A stretch of 64,000 nucleotides of DNA from Massospora cicadina (taxonomy: Eukaryota > Entomophthoromycota > Entomophthoromycetes > Entomophthorales > Entomophthoraceae), in contig JAKSZP010013532.1 in assembly GCA_022478985.1 (NCBI GenBank), positions 1-64,000 of the forward strand, given 5' to 3'. The position numbers and the translations under genes are program-made. Under the pieces are notes generated by a model that was given only the letters and a program-made list of their open reading frames with translations, was not told the DNA's origin and searched no databases. This document shows positions 22,101 through 34,831 of this stretch, piece after piece (position 1 is the first letter of the stretch; each line of letters begins with the position of its first letter).

Positions 22101-25100
22101 TTAAAGCTTATGTGCGGGTGGAAAAAGCAGCTTGGGGTGTAGTGTTTATTTTAATGGAAGAAACATCAACCCAAATTCAGCGTTTGTACTCCAGAAAATC
22201 CCAAATCATCTCAGGATTGAATGATAAAATGTTCATGCATCATCCAAAGGGTTTGAGCCTTCCACAATTAAATGAATCTTCTACAAATAAGCTTTTGCCT
22301 ATAACCAGGCAAGAACTAATAAAAGAGATTCAGTATCATCACAAGATGAGGCTTTGTCTCAACGCCAGTGGTCACCATCTGGATGCCCTAATATAATAGG
22401 AGGTCAGAAATCCCAAAGCCAATCCAAGAGAAAGGTCACAGCTTGACCCTCATATTGGAATAGAGGTAAAGATCCTAAATAAAGGAGACTAGAGAGCCTC
22501 ATCCGCCACAAGGCCCCTACTCATCTATAAATAATGAAGGCCTTTAACAATAAAGATTATCAGTTATTCCATTAATGAGTTTATAACTATTTTATTTGCA
22601 TAGTTATGATAATCAGTATCATTAACCAGGGCAGTGCAGAATACTGGACCTTGAAGAAGAAAAAGTTCTATGGCATTGCCTCTCTCCAGCCAATCCAAAA
22701 ACCAAGCTATCCCAAAGATCAATTAAACATTTCATTCCCATGGTCTGGGAACACACTTTTTAACATTAGTTTTATTTCAAAAAGGTGAAGCCAAGTCTTA
22801 CATTAGAAGGGCTTACAGAAAATATGGACAACTTATAAGCAATTGTTAATGTTATAGCTGATTGACTCACCCATTAAAGACAGATGTGTGGAAATTTTAG
22901 TCCCAAGTTTGCAATTACAAAAGTCAGATACATAGCAAATACATTGAGAATTTGGGCTTATTAGAAAAACTAAATTAAATGTCCTTATTCAATTACCTCA
23001 ATTGATATTGAGGAGAGTTTTAAAACGACATAAAAAGAGTGCACCAATGATTTATTTAACAATTCCATCTAGATATGCAAAAACAGAATTTTCTATACCT
23101 TACTCTAATGTCACGCCAGCCATCAGCACCCTTTTTGCTCATCTTGACTCTAACTTTAAACCTAGATTTGAATAAAGGTTAAACCCCTGAAAAAGAAACA
23201 TATTTGTTCTTGTATATTTCAAAAGGCAAAATTAGAAGTCACTAACTGAGAAAGTGAAAATCTTATATGTACCTCAACTGCAAGGAATATTAGACTAAGG
23301 TTTTACACTTGCAAGACTACCACTCCTTGAAGAACATTAAAACAGACTTAATCCAGGAGTTTTTCAGCAACCATACCCTCTTGAATCTGAAATAAGCATA
23401 AAGAAATACATCTTCAAAAAGGGGAATTCTTAGAAAATTTTAAGCCTTCTATGCTAGTTCACAATCCTTGGGTCACTACTAATAAAACCACCCTAGATGA
23501 CATGACCACCAATGTAGTATCCACTCTTGAGCTAAGACCTAATATTCAGCTATATATGATTGGGCATAAAAGTACCTTAACTTTTATTGAGAAAGAATGA
23601 AACTCTGAATGAAACTCTCCCAGCTTTGATTAACAAGGCTTCTGATTTCAGTCATTGCTAACCTTAAGTGCATGTCAAGTAATGAGAGTTAAAGTTGATA
23701 CAAAATGTAACTATTTCCAAGGACAACGCCGCACCACTAAGGAATACTGACACCAATGTGATAAAGGGGCGTAAAAATGATATATAACATGAAGAAAGAG
23801 GGTCCTCAAGTTTCCAATCCTGAAGACAAAAAAATTTAATTCATAACTCAAAGAACTTGCTTTCATGCCTCTGAAGTAAAGCTGTGACTGTTAATCTCTT
23901 TTATTAAAATAAAATGGATTTATTTACAATTCTTCTGGTCAATTCATATGCTCCTCACACTAACCCACAACCTAGAAACTTGATAACTTGTCCCACAGTC
24001 AAAGTTTAATTATAATCAGTTTTTGCATCTATTGATAGTGGATCTCCAGTAACATTATCTCACAAACTTCATGAAGTGCATCATGCTTAATATCAGTAAA
24101 CTCATTATATGAAGTTTGGAATCTCTGAGATCAGTTCAATCAGTCCATTAGGGTGTAACCTTGATTTCCATATGATTTGGTAAACTATCCTTGGATAGTT
24201 TAGCCATGGCCTCAATAACCCTAGTTATAACTTCTTATTAAAAACTCTAACTTTTGTAATTATACTGCTGTTATACAGTATGCTGAAGGGTTAAAAAACC
24301 TATTGGACAACAAGTTTCCTTGGTAAATAAGACCTAAAAACTGTAAATAAGATTTTAATGCCTGTACTTGCCTATTAAGAAAGACCAGATTTATTATATT
24401 AAATATGATATGCAGGCACCTTGGTACATTTATTGTCGCTTTGTTGATGGCAAAAGAAGGGATGTCACTGTACTCTCCAAAAAATGATACTATTTAAATG
24501 TCAAGTAATTAAGGACTTGGGTCCATTTGAACAACTTCTATAATCTGTTGAAGATATGGCAGTAGAATCATAAGAAAAAGAATATATGACATTATGAATA
24601 TTTGACCTTGCCTATGTAGATTTAATCTCAGTATCACTGATTATCTCACTGTTGACCATCAAAAAATATACAAAAGTATTTTTGGTAGTCTATATAAAAA
24701 TTCTGACTATTGACAAAATTAATGGAGTTTGTGATTTTAAAAGTCTATGCAATCATGGCCTAGAGCAACCCCCTTGATTTCCCTAGTTAATGCCTTAATT
24801 GGGAAGGATTTTAACAATTAATAACAAAAAAAGATTAAAGAATTGTTGGAGATCACTTCAAACTTTTCTTTATTTAACGCTAAAAATTTGTTAATTAAAA
24901 GTGTCATGCATCTTGTAAATATGGGTGATATACCACCTATCCAGGCCTAGCTTCAATGGAAGATTAAAGTGGAATTATTAAGTTGACTACTGAACTCAAG
25001 AAAAGCTGGAATCCAGATTACTGATACTATCTTGTAGCCCTTATGCATCACTTTTACTGCTGGACCACAAGAAGGATGGCAGACACCAGGTAGTTATATA

Positions 25101-25335
25101 CTACTGCAAACTCAACTCTTTGATCAGTATGTACAATTATACACCGCCATAAATTGACAACTTGTTTCTACCATTTCTAGGAACACAGTATTTATTGGCT
25201 ATGTATACTATTAATGGACACTGACAGAATGAGCTAGCGCCTAAGGTATGACCCAAGTACGCTTTACTAGCTAATGAAGGGTGCTAAACTGACCTGGATG
25301 TTAAAGGGTCTGCAACCCCTATTGTAACTTTTAAA
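22101..25335 (+). mobile_element. Old gypsy-like remnant G1, 5' half
   Basis: A heavily decayed LTR-element coding region on the plus strand. At about 24025-24070 it has a retropepsin-like ASIDSGSPVTLSHK. At about 25050-25120 it has the start of an RT (LLDHKKDGR ... VVIYYCKLNSL, resembling K-K-D-G and Y-R-K-L-N). The order protease then RT fits Ty3/gypsy. The region is cut at 25335 by LINE B, and RNase H and integrase traces follow on the other side (30623 onward). LTRs were not identified, so the left edge is a guess. Confidence 0.55.
25316..25335. repeat. Left 20-bp target-site duplication of LINE B
   Basis: CCCCTATTGTAACTTTTAAA, identical to 30603-30622. Confidence 0.95.
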
Positions 25336-25383
25336 TTTATTGCGGGGAAGGCTGACCATGGGATGGACACTTCCAAATATGAC

Positions 25384-26333
25384 TCAGACGAGACAAAACT
25401 CAGTACCAGGTGAGGCACCCCAGAGAAGCGATGCTATCTCTTGTTGCCAGCGGGAACGCCACTTATGGGAAGGGGAGGGAACGTGTGTAGGGGGCGTAGC
25501 CACTATTGAGCACGTGTGGAGGAAGGGGTCTGATTTGATGAACCAGACTGGGAACCAGGAGGAGACCAGCTGCCGGCGACGTGGTGGGAGATATCTAAAC
25601 ATCCACGCTTGAAAGTGATCCACCAAATGAGACCGGAATCTGTGGACAGCTTCAGGGAGGGTGGGGATGGATCCGGCGATGGCATCCAAGACAATCGTGT
25701 GGATAGTCCACATGGCGATTGCAACCACCAGAGCACGAAGGGAGGGTGGGAGGGGGAGGCCATTGATGAAGCAAACATATCTCTTGACAGACTGAAGGGA
25801 TGTGTTTGATCCTGGCCTAGCAGACGTTGGACTTCGCGCCATATTACTTTAGAGGTGGGGCACTTCTCCAGGCGGTGAAACAGCGTTCCATACTGGCCAC
25901 ACACGACACAGGATGAGTGTAAAGCGTTAGAGCGCTCAGCTGTACGATACACCCGCCTCAGGCAGCGCCACACATGGGAACGGACTTGAGGCTGCAACAG
26001 AGGATGGTGTGCGTATTTCCAGATATTCTTTTGGGTCTCAGTGGAATAAGGGATGTCCATCATGTCCAGGTAGTCCACCCTGGATAGGACTTGGGGTTGA
26101 ATGGGGATCACGCCATCATGGATGGGTAGCCCCTGTACCTCTTGTGTGAACTGAGGAGAGGGGCGGCCTCTTTGGGTTGTATGTCCCCTAATATGAATTC
26201 TCCACTCTGCGCTTCGCATGGAGAGTAGGATTCGTTTGTAGTGGGTTTTTGTCCCGTGAGGACCTGTGGCTGATGTGTGTGATGCAAGGTATTTCATCAG
26301 GGAGTGGGGGTTTGATGGGTTGTTGAGGCCCAA
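25384..26333 (-). pseudogene. LINE B ORF2 C-terminal domain with CCHC finger
   Basis: A 276-aa open stretch. It contains SALHSSCVVCGQYGTLFHRL with EKC next, i.e. C-x2-C-x7-H-x4-C, the C-terminal finger typical of L1-like ORF2 proteins, which helps the RT engage its RNA or target. The end of the protein continues in another frame at 25384-25842, so there is one frameshift near 25500. The copy C equivalent is 60719-61368. Confidence 0.85.
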
Positions 26334-26336
26334 GGC

Positions 26337-27700
26337 TCAGGAGAAGTTGGAGCGGGCCGCGCGGGACCAGTGTTGGGATGGGAGTGTAGGAGCAGTGACG
26401 GCCGCAATCCAGGTGCCTAGGATCTTGGCGGCATGGGCTTTGAAGTCAAGTAGGCCCATGCCACCATGATGATGAGGGCCAAACATGACCTCTAGCCATA
26501 CTGGTGGAGGGCGGCCTGACCAAAGCCAACCTTGCAGCAAAGCATACAGGGATTTGAAGAAGCTTGGGGAGAAGGGGATGGCGTGGGCTCCAAACCAGAC
26601 TTTGGATAGGAGCATAGAGTTGGCAAGAACAACCTGCCAGTGAGGGTAGTAGGGTGGGCTCTGAGAGAGGCGATTCGCTTCGTCACGTTGTCCAGTATAT
26701 GGCCCTCCATTACTGCTGACGCGTATCCTCCTGCCTCCAACCACACGCCCAGATGGCGTACCGGTCCTATGGTAGGTCGTGGCACAAATGGGAGCACCAG
26801 TGGAGCGGTGTGTTTTGAGTTAGTAAGGCGTGGACTTGGGCGAGCAGCTGGGCTGGGTTGGGAACTACTTGCTGGGGCCCAGCAGTTCTGAAACCGACCA
26901 AGGAGGATGATTTCAGTTTTGGAGGCGTTCAGTGCCGCGTTGCTTACCCGGGAATATTCCTGGATGAGGGCTTCAAGCGCGCGTGCATCTTTATTATTAG
27001 ACACCCCCACCACGCAATCATCTGCAAATGCCATCATCTTGACTGGGGTTTGGCCTGGCACATGGACCCCAGTGAGTTGGGCATTCACATTTCGCAGTAG
27101 TGGGTCAAGGCTGAAGTTGTATAAGAGTGGGCTCAGGGGGTCCCCTTGTCACAGGCCCCTTTGAGGATGGACTACATCCGTTAGGAAACCTGGGCCGCGC
27201 ACAGCCATTGTTGCAGATTCCGTGAGCAGCATCACCCAGTTAATGAAGCGGGGAGGTAGGCGGAATTGTTGGAGGCAGGCCCTAAGGTATTCCCAGTTTA
27301 CTCTATCATAGGCCTTTTGTTGGTCCAAGAATACAAGTGCCCCAGAGGCTGTGGACTGACACACATTAGCCACAGAGTGCACGTTATCCCAAATCGACCT
27401 TCTGGGGATGAAACCAAATTGTTCTGGAGAGATGGTGGCAGATGCTACAGTCCCTAAACGGTTAGCCATGATTTTTGTTAAAATTTTGGTGTCTGTGTTT
27501 GTTAGAGAAATGGGGCGCCAGTTGGCTAAGTCTAGCCTATCCCCTTTCTTGAAGAGTGTGACTGTAAAAGCCTCATGTCCTCCTGGTAGGAGGCGCGTTT
27601 CCAACAGGCTTTGGTTGAGTGAGGCTAGCAGCAATGGGGATATGTATTTAAAATATTTTTTGTAGAACTCATATGGAATGCCATCTGGGCCTGGGCATTT
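26337..27700 (-). pseudogene. LINE B reverse transcriptase
   Basis: RT domain in three open pieces (27634-27149, 27088-26492, 26744-26337). Motifs: LANWRPISLTNTDTK, SPEQFGFIPRRSIWDN, VFLDQQKAYDRVNWEYL (motif A), the GLRQGDP region (interrupted near 27149) and MMAFADDCVVGVSN (intact catalytic FADD). The breaks between pieces are a nonsense change near 27149 and a frameshift near 26640. The expected product copies LINE RNA at the nicked target. Confidence 0.9.
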
Positions 27701-28177
27701 TCAGTTTGGCGCACCACGAATGGTAGTCCATAATTCATTCGGAGTAATTAAATTCATTATTTCTGGGTATCAGAAAATGGTGCGGATATGAGCTCTGTCG
27801 AGAAATTCCGCCATTTCGGCCAGCTGAATTGGTTCGGCTCGGTATAACTCGGAGTAATATCTTTGCATTTTGATTGCCACTTCAGCCGGTGTGTCCACGA
27901 TAGAATTATCTGATCTTCACACCTGTGTGCAGGCCACACTCTGGCATGGTGCAAAATTTTTTTTGAAGAAGTATGCAGTGCACTTGTCACCTTTAGTGAT
28001 GCGTGTGGCCCTATATTGGACACAAACCCGATGTTTGTGTTGCCTTTCAAGTGCGTTGAGGTGTGCTGCTGCCTCCGCCCACTTCTGGCCCCATGCAGGG
28101 CTATATCCTGAGGCTGGAATGTTGGACTCCAAGTGGGCCAATTCCACCAGCGCGCGCGATATAACCGCCGATGTGGC

Positions 28178-28822
28178 TCATGAGCGTCTGGATGAGAGAT
28201 GGCGATAGTGGCGGATGGTGTCTTTTTTGAAAGTTGCCCATGTGGAAATGGGGTCCGTGCAAAACGGTGCAACAAATAATTTTGCCAAAGTTGCCTCTTC
28301 CACCCACATGGAAAATCCTGGTGACGCAAGCTCTGGGGGGCGGATTTTGCACCAATGTGGGGCCTTTGCAACTGTGATGGGTAAGTGGTATGTTATTGAG
28401 ACCAGTCGGTGGTCAGAGAATTCCATTTTTGTTGTTTTGAAGTGGGAGATGTGGGGTTGGAATTTTGCCAGCACTAGAATAAGGTCAATGCGGGTCATGG
28501 ACCTTAATTAGCCATTGTGGATGTGGGGATGCGTCATGTTTTTGAGCAGTGGGGCATGTCATGGCAGCGCATCCATTAACCCAAGGGTGGCTTTTAGAAT
28601 GCGTAGTTCTATGTGACCCTGTGGGGCGTGGGGTGAGGGCGGCCACCGGTCCGTTGGTGAGGTTAGCCAACAGTTCATGTTGCCAATTAGGAAAGAATCA
28701 GGGGGTAGCGGGAGGGATTTGAACAATGAGAAAAATTCCTGATGCTCTTGTGCACCATTTGGGGCGTAAATGTTGACAATTGTGTGTGCAACATCAGCCC
28801 AAGAGAAGGTGACAACGAGCAC
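28178..28822 (-). pseudogene. LINE B endonuclease, C-terminal part
   Basis: Continuation of the AP-type endonuclease after a TGA at 28823-28825. It reads TFSWADVAHTIVNIYAPNGA, FLIGNMNCWLTS (usual GDMNCW motif has D changed to N), IDLILVLAKFQPHISH and EFSDHRLVSITY (catalytic S-D-H). Frameshift near 28500-28560. The equivalent in copy C is one 342-aa open frame, which shows that the stops here are secondary. Confidence 0.85.
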
Positions 28823-30509
28823 TCAGTCATTTAGGAATGTTTCTGAAGATATAAATTTGAAAAAATTGTTTTTCCAAATTAGCACCCCACAGTGCTTTGA
28901 CCAAAAGGATAGGGATGGTAGGAGCATTGTTTTCCAAGCATCCTCGGAACCTCGTGGACAGTGGGTTTCCTGGATGGCCAGGATATCCACGGGTAAATTA
29001 TTTTGTAAAAAACTCAGCTTCCTAGCCCGGGATGGGGAGGCCTTGAGTCCGGCGATATTCAGCATCCCTAGAGTGAAGGTTTCCCCATCGCACCTTAGGT
29101 GCGAGGGGTGGGCCCCTGGCCCACCAGCCTCTTCCAGGTCCCCACGGGCTTTCACAGCAGTGCGGGTATTAGCAGCAACGCTATCAGGGTTTTTATTAAT
29201 TTTTGCGGAAAGAGTCACATTGGCTTTGGCCTTCACTTTTTGTTTTCCTGACATCGGACGAATTTTTTGCGGTGCGGATAAGTTTGGTGCACCGTCGAGT
29301 GGGGCAAAAAATTTTTTTTCGGTTGGGATAGGTCCCAAGTCAGTTTCAACTGGGGCTTGGGTGCAGCGATTGGGTGAGATTGAATCTCCCATCGGATCCT
29401 TGGATTGAGTGGCCCATTTGGCTTGGGCCTCCCAATCTGATTGGGTGATGGATTCCCAAGTTGCTTCCGCCGTGAAGGTCTCCATGTCCTCCTGGCGTTG
29501 TGAGTGTGGGATGGTGGTGGTGACCTTGGCCGCTTCCTTGGCTGCAGTCCTATGGGCTTGCTTAGCCTTCTTCCGCTCCTGCGGGGAGATGGGCTTTACC
29601 AATAGGTAGCAGCCTTGTGCTCCCCACGGGAAGGCCTCTTTGGTGCTTGCGGTTGGTTCATAGTGCGCCTCTCCGCTGGCCATGGCCGCCGAGGGGTGCT
29701 CTTGGAATGTAACGCCCTCTTTAATGGGGCATGCATGTGCCTTATGGCTGAACGCGTCACAGTGGGTGCAAATGGGGGGCGCGCTGTCCACGGTTACCTG
29801 GAATGGGTGGGTGGTGTGCCCTGCGATGTCAATAAAGGTGGAGTGCGGGATCTGGGTTAGGTCCTTCGCGATCTCCTCAGATGGGGTCAGAACTGCGATG
29901 GCTTTGCCGGTACACAGGTGTGGCATCAGCATGAAACGTTGCATTTCAAAAGATTGTATTTTGCCATATATGGTGAGACCATCTTTCAGGTGTTGCTCCA
30001 AAATGTCACGTTTTACTGTAGTAGGCAAAAAGTCAAACGTGAGGAAAATTTGGTTCAATTTTATCCATCTGGTGCATTTAGTTTTGATGACCCATTGCCC
30101 TTCGGGGAGGTTGACCACTACGTGCACCGCTGCAGCCTCGTCTGCTGCTATTTTTCTTTCAAAACCTAGGTCCAGCCAACCATGTGACATGGAGTGAGGT
30201 GCAACGTACACCGCAGTCAGGAAAATTTTGTGTACATCTTCACAAAATTTTTCCCATAGGGCCGTTTTTTGGATGTCCAGATACACACAGACTCCAAATT
30301 CCACCGATGAAAGTGGCTGGGAATGTGGCGTATTGATGTACTGGTTGCATCGTGCTTGCCACGCGAGTATCTCTGGGGAAATTGTGACCACCAGTTTTTT
30401 TTAAATTTTTTTCTATTCCGCCAGATTCTCCGGGGCGTTTTTGAACGTTAGAGGCCGCGGGCCTTCCGCCTGCTCCTCTTGCTTTGCTTGCCCAACTGCT
30501 CCCAGACAT
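28823..30509 (-). pseudogene. LINE B ORF1 fused in frame to the endonuclease start
   Basis: A 522-aa open frame (30391-28823), preceded by an ATG at 30509 in another frame (MSGSSWASKARGAGG); a single-base change in an A-run near 30400 separates them. It contains the gag-like domain (VCVYLDIQKTALWEKF, TFDFLPTTVKRDILEQHL), the CCHC knuckle CTHCDAFSHKAHAC, a Lys/Ala-rich linker, then LGMLNIAGLKAS and VDILAIQETHC, the first endonuclease strands. ORF1 and ORF2 therefore share one frame in this copy. Confidence 0.88.
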
Positions 30510-30602
30510 GGGCGCAGACTAATCCCCTCTATGAGATTATCAAACCGGATTTAGTCTTGAATTGAATGGGTTGCAAAAGTGTTTGCAACGAGAAAGAAAA
30601 GT

Positions 30603-30622
30603 CCCCTATTGTAACTTTTAAA
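30603..30622. repeat. Right 20-bp target-site duplication of LINE B
   Basis: CCCCTATTGTAACTTTTAAA, identical to 25316-25335. Confidence 0.95.
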
Positions 30623-33170
30623 GAGCTACATAAAGGCTTTTAGGGGACCTCAAGCTATCATATAAATTGGTATATCTTGATAACATTACAAACTCATAAC
30701 CTTTAACAGCCTTCCTTAAATTCTTCAAGAGTTACTAATCAGATGTGACAGGCTTCCCTTAAACTTAAAACATTCAAATGCTCCTTTAAGCAATCTAAAA
30801 TAGAATCTATAGGGCATAAGGTTACACAACAAATGATCCAGCTCATATACAGCAATATTGCCATAATTTTAGAGATTTTCCCCTTCTAGTCATTAGTATA
30901 TTCAAAAACCAGTGATTGTGTGATACTATAAGAAGTTTATTCCTAATATAATGATCTTGAGGAACCCCTAGTGTACCTTCTTCTGGAAAGGCTCCTATTA
31001 AGTAAAACTTTTAACAGAAAAAAACCTGCATCCTTTTGAGGACTTCTTTGGTTTCAAAGCCTATCCTCATCCCTCCACAATTTGGTTATATTTTACTACT
31101 GTTTACTAATACCAGCAACGAGGCTGTGGGCGTTATACTGGAACAACCTGACGACTACCAAGTAGATCACCATGTGGCCTAATTTCAAAGCCTTATACAA
31201 AGCTGAGCAAACTAAAGCATTAATGAGCTAAATTTTCTAAAAGTCACTTTCAGCTAAGCACTTCTGCACATATCTATACAGGGTACACTTTGATGTAATA
31301 TAAATACATCTCCATCCAATGGTTAAAGTAAATGAAGGATCCTGATAGGAGATTGGAGAAATGGGCGCTTATTTTCAGAGTTACAATTACAAGGTTGTAA
31401 TGCACTGGTGCAGTCCATCAAAATGCTGAAGGGCTATAAATATGCCGTTACTAACTAGGATAACTACAACGGAAGACCATCTATATAGCCTAATTAGATG
31501 CAGAAAGTTGGTAGACGTAGGTCTCTGAGACACAGGCTAAGTTGGGAAGGACAAGCAAATTTCAAAGATTTAAATGCATATTCTAAATATCTCAAGTAAT
31601 TGATGGCTTTCATATGTGTAGCCCTCTTCTTAGACCAATATCATACTTGATGAACCCTTGAAAGTAGGATTTGTAGAGCTAAAGAAAACGTATGAATGGT
31701 TAAGAAAGCAATGCTATTAGATCAAATACAAAACCATATACAGTGAGTCAGAGGCATACTTACCTTATAAATTTATACACTTACCAAGATCAACACCAAG
31801 TGTTGACACCCTCAGGTCTATTCAGGTGACTAGCATCGATATTGTAGGACCCTAGCTCACCAGATTTAATCTTTATCAAATTATCCTTGTAGCAATAGAT
31901 TACTTAACAAAGTGGTTTGAGGCTATGCCTTTTACTAAGCAACAAAAAATATTATCAAAATTAATTCCTTTTGTCCCATTTCATACAACACACATCTCAT
32001 ATACTGCTCTCAAAAAAACAGCTTTAATTTACTTCCAAGATAATACAACTGACAACTTTTTTGGAACCAGTTAAACTTTATCATTCATTATAGCCCTTTG
32101 ATTGATGAGGTATTTTTGTTTGGGCAAATAAAACGTTAGTTTCAACTCTATTCAATATGCTAGCAATTGACCCAAATTAATAGAACCAATACTATAAAAT
32201 TCTTTACTAGCATATAGAGTAAGTTACTATAAAAAATCAATATGTCGCCCTTTAAGGCTCTCTATTAAACCATCTAGTACTAAAAAAAGGCTCTCTATTA
32301 AAGTCAACCTCGTCAATAATTTAACATTCAATAACAGTTAAAGGAAGCTGCACCAGTTAACTCCAATTTACAATGATAGTACTGGCTGAATGAAATTACC
32401 TGATTGCAGGCATTTGTTACAAACAGCACTATTTTGACTATTTCTATAAAGACAGAAAAGTTTAACTTTCAATTAATAACACTCTTATCTTTCCAGGTAG
32501 GAGACCTAGTTTTGTTCTACCATCACTGACATGTCAGTCATCCAAACAAACTTGACAACTCCTAGTTGAGACCCTATTGCGCTATCCTCAAAGGATTATT
32601 CAATAGTATATAGCAGACACCAACCTTGGTATTTTGGTTAATCAAGTCCACGGTAGATTTCTTTGAGCTTCTTTCTCCCTATATACAGTATATTGTAGGG
32701 GAACGGTCAGAGTTTGAGAAGAGTAATAAATCACTCCAGACTTTAAAATTAAGTCCCCCTCAAATTGCCATTGATAAGCCTCCTCTGACTAATATAACCT
32801 TGAGTGAAATAGGGTTATAAAGTTTTAACTAAGAATCTACATTAGGGGTTGATAAATCTTTGCTATAAATCGACACAAAACTGAAACGGATTCATAATTT
32901 CCAACAAAAATATATGTAAGCTTTAATATTTTATGGAGTCAAGAGTCACCAGATGTTATAATTAAAAGATATTGTTTGACGTTTAATTAGAAAAGACAAG
33001 GAAGATCCTGATCAAGAAGGGCCTAGACGTTCCTATTGCCACAAACTTCCCACACGCTTTTTAAGTAACAATTAAAGTAAATAAAGTAAAGAAATAGCTC
33101 TTTCACTTCAATAAAACTACTCGTTGAATTTGATATTGCAAGTTTATTATTATGTTAACCCTTGTTGTTC
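30623..33170 (+). mobile_element. Old gypsy-like remnant G1, 3' half
   Basis: Continues the broken plus-strand element across LINE B. RNase H traces at about 31090-31160 (NTSNEAVGVILEQ) and 31340-31400 (RRLEKWALIF.SYNYKVV-like after frame changes). An integrase core at about 31830-31960: SIDIVGP, then ILVAIDYLTKWFEAMPFTKQ, resembling the VDYFTKW.EA block of Ty3/gypsy. Every frame is full of stops. The right limit is arbitrary; LTRs were not found. Confidence 0.6.
32254..32302 (+). repeat. Micro-retroposon copy 2 with target duplication
   Basis: GGCTCTCTATTAAA (up to 16 bp if flanking A's are counted) occurs at 32256-32269 and 32289-32302. Between them is CCATCTAGTACTAAAAAAA (32270-32288). 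The leading A of the ACCATC core is shared with the end of the target duplication. Same core as copies 1 and 3. Confidence 0.85.
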
Positions 33171-33194
33171 CATAAAAATATTTTTAAATGTTGA

Positions 33195-33708
33195 TGCGGT
33201 CAAAGCCTGGTGCCTCTGCACAGGGTGGTGGTGCACCGCCACCTGGCATTTTTTGACTGCTGCCAAAGTGTGCCCAGGCTGGACCAACTAGCCCCCAAGC
33301 CCAACTAGTCACTTTGTCCCCCTCAGGACATAACCCACCACTTTGAGCGCTCTAAGGCGGTGTTTAAAGCCCATGGTGCTCCCTCAGAACAATTCACACT
33401 TTGGCCTTTGGGTCAAATACAGAAACCTCTTTACCATGTGAGTTCAACCATCAGGATGGCTCAGGCAGTGTACAGGCCCACCTGTTATTAGTTTCGTCCA
33501 TTTGCGAGTTACTTTGGCCTTGCTTCTCCTGTGAAGACCAAAATGCAGTGACATCTACGCTACCTTTAATTTATAAAACACTCCATTACACTACTCACAT
33601 TTGGCTTGTAGAAAAAGCCTTTAAGATGGTTTAGTTTATTAGATTACCCAACATATTTACCCCAAGCAACTCCACTATAAACTCCTGGAGGTTTGGCTGC
33701 TTACACAC
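33195..33708 (+). mobile_element. Type III LINE copy M, first part
   Basis: Plus-strand relative of copy N. The GGTGGTGGTGCACCGCCACC-type leader and the block NSHFGLWVKYRNLFTM match the N copy (NLHFSLQVEYGNLFPYE). It is split at 33708 by LTR element H and resumes at 52190 with YILQFVVSKGGR, the next conserved block. Frames are broken. No RT is seen. Confidence 0.65.
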
Positions 33709-34831
33709 TGTAAAAATTTATAGGTCTTGATTATTATCGTCCAATAACCCCTATAAACTTATTACTTGCACAGATTCAGTTCTTATGCTATTCATCCGCG
33801 TTGTACTGTTGTTGATATAACCAGCTGATAATAGTATGACAACTATTATCTGTAGTTGAACGGAATTCTTAGATCTCGGCCCAATGCTTGGCCAGTATTT
33901 CCACTCAATATACTTGAGATGTCTCAATATAGGAATTTGTTAACTCGTACTGTACAACCTGATCTTCTCTGAGATTCCCTGGTGACAGTTTCTCCAGTTT
34001 GATACTCTTTGGCAGCAATCCCCAATTTGTTTCCTCTTCTTCTCTGGATCTCCGCTCAGATCTTTACTCTTTTCCTTAAAGAGTCTCATAAATTAATGCA
34101 CACAGCAATAATATCCCTGAGAAAGAATAGAACAAATGAAAGCTGATAAAATTTACTACTTAAACTATATACTGGATAAAGACTTCTTTTTATTACAAGT
34201 AAATTCTATGGAATTTTTAGTGGGGATTCAGTAGTATAACCCTCAGTTGACACCCCTTCAACGAAATGACAGTGTTGCCATTGAATCACCCATCCTCATC
34301 TCAGCAGCAATGGTCTTCACCATCCTGGCTAGTATTCTGTCATTGGACATACTCAATACCTAAACAGAAAGAGTCAAAAATGTGTCCCTTAACGTTTTCC
34401 TCTCAATATAAGCAAACCAACTATATTTGGCTAGCGACCTGCTTAGGTAATAGGACTTGTTACCCATTAAGGCAGGTCACAAACTAACCGATTGATTCAC
34501 TAGTTGCAAGCAGCATCACTCACCTTGCAACTTACTACTTAAATTCCCAATCAGTTGGTGATAAAACCTGACTGATCCCAATCAGTACACCTGATAGTTA
34601 ATCACTATCAGATGCCGCTATTTCGTCAGCAACTCCACCCAACGAGATCTTAAGCATTTGTCCAGATTGATCACCAATGGATATGACCAAGAGAATATCC
34701 TAAAATCCCCCAAACATAGTTACTCTGAAATCAGGATCAACCGATTTCCAATTCACCTCACATTAGAAATTATTCTCTAGCGATTCCTGGTAATTTAGCA
34801 GGCTGGGAATATGGGCAAAAATCCCAACACA
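33709..34831 (-). repeat. Element H, left LTR, 1123 bp
   Basis: TGTAAAAA...CCAACACA. A direct repeat of 37758-38633 plus 51930-52189. The boundary is set by the loss of similarity on both sides. A purine tract (minus-strand AAGAGGGGGA, 34832-34841) abuts it internally, as expected for a 3' LTR of a minus-oriented element. Confidence 0.85.

Larger units (their letters stand above)
25336..30602 (-). mobile_element. Type I LINE copy B, full length
   Basis: A 5.27-kb L1-like element bounded by a perfect 20-bp target duplication. The 5' end on the minus strand starts CTTTTCTTTCTCGTTGCAAA (30601); the 3' end is GTCAGCCTTCCCCGCAATAAA-like. It has ORF1 (CCHC), endonuclease, RT and C-terminal finger. 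It is close to copy C (56230-61513) and carries only scattered stops and frameshifts, so it is younger than copy A. It is inserted into gypsy remnant G1. Confidence 0.95.

Noticed and set aside
21898..22104. Short collagen-like frame with Gly-Pro repeats
   Set aside because: Only 68 codons with a few Gly-Pro pairs, no regular triplet repeat, in AT-rich debris without other coding signs.
30390..30420. Possible programmed frameshift in the A-run near the start of type I ORF1
   Set aside because: Copies B and C both lose frame here, but in opposite directions (one base too many in B, one too few in C), as expected from homopolymer indels, not from a fixed slip site.
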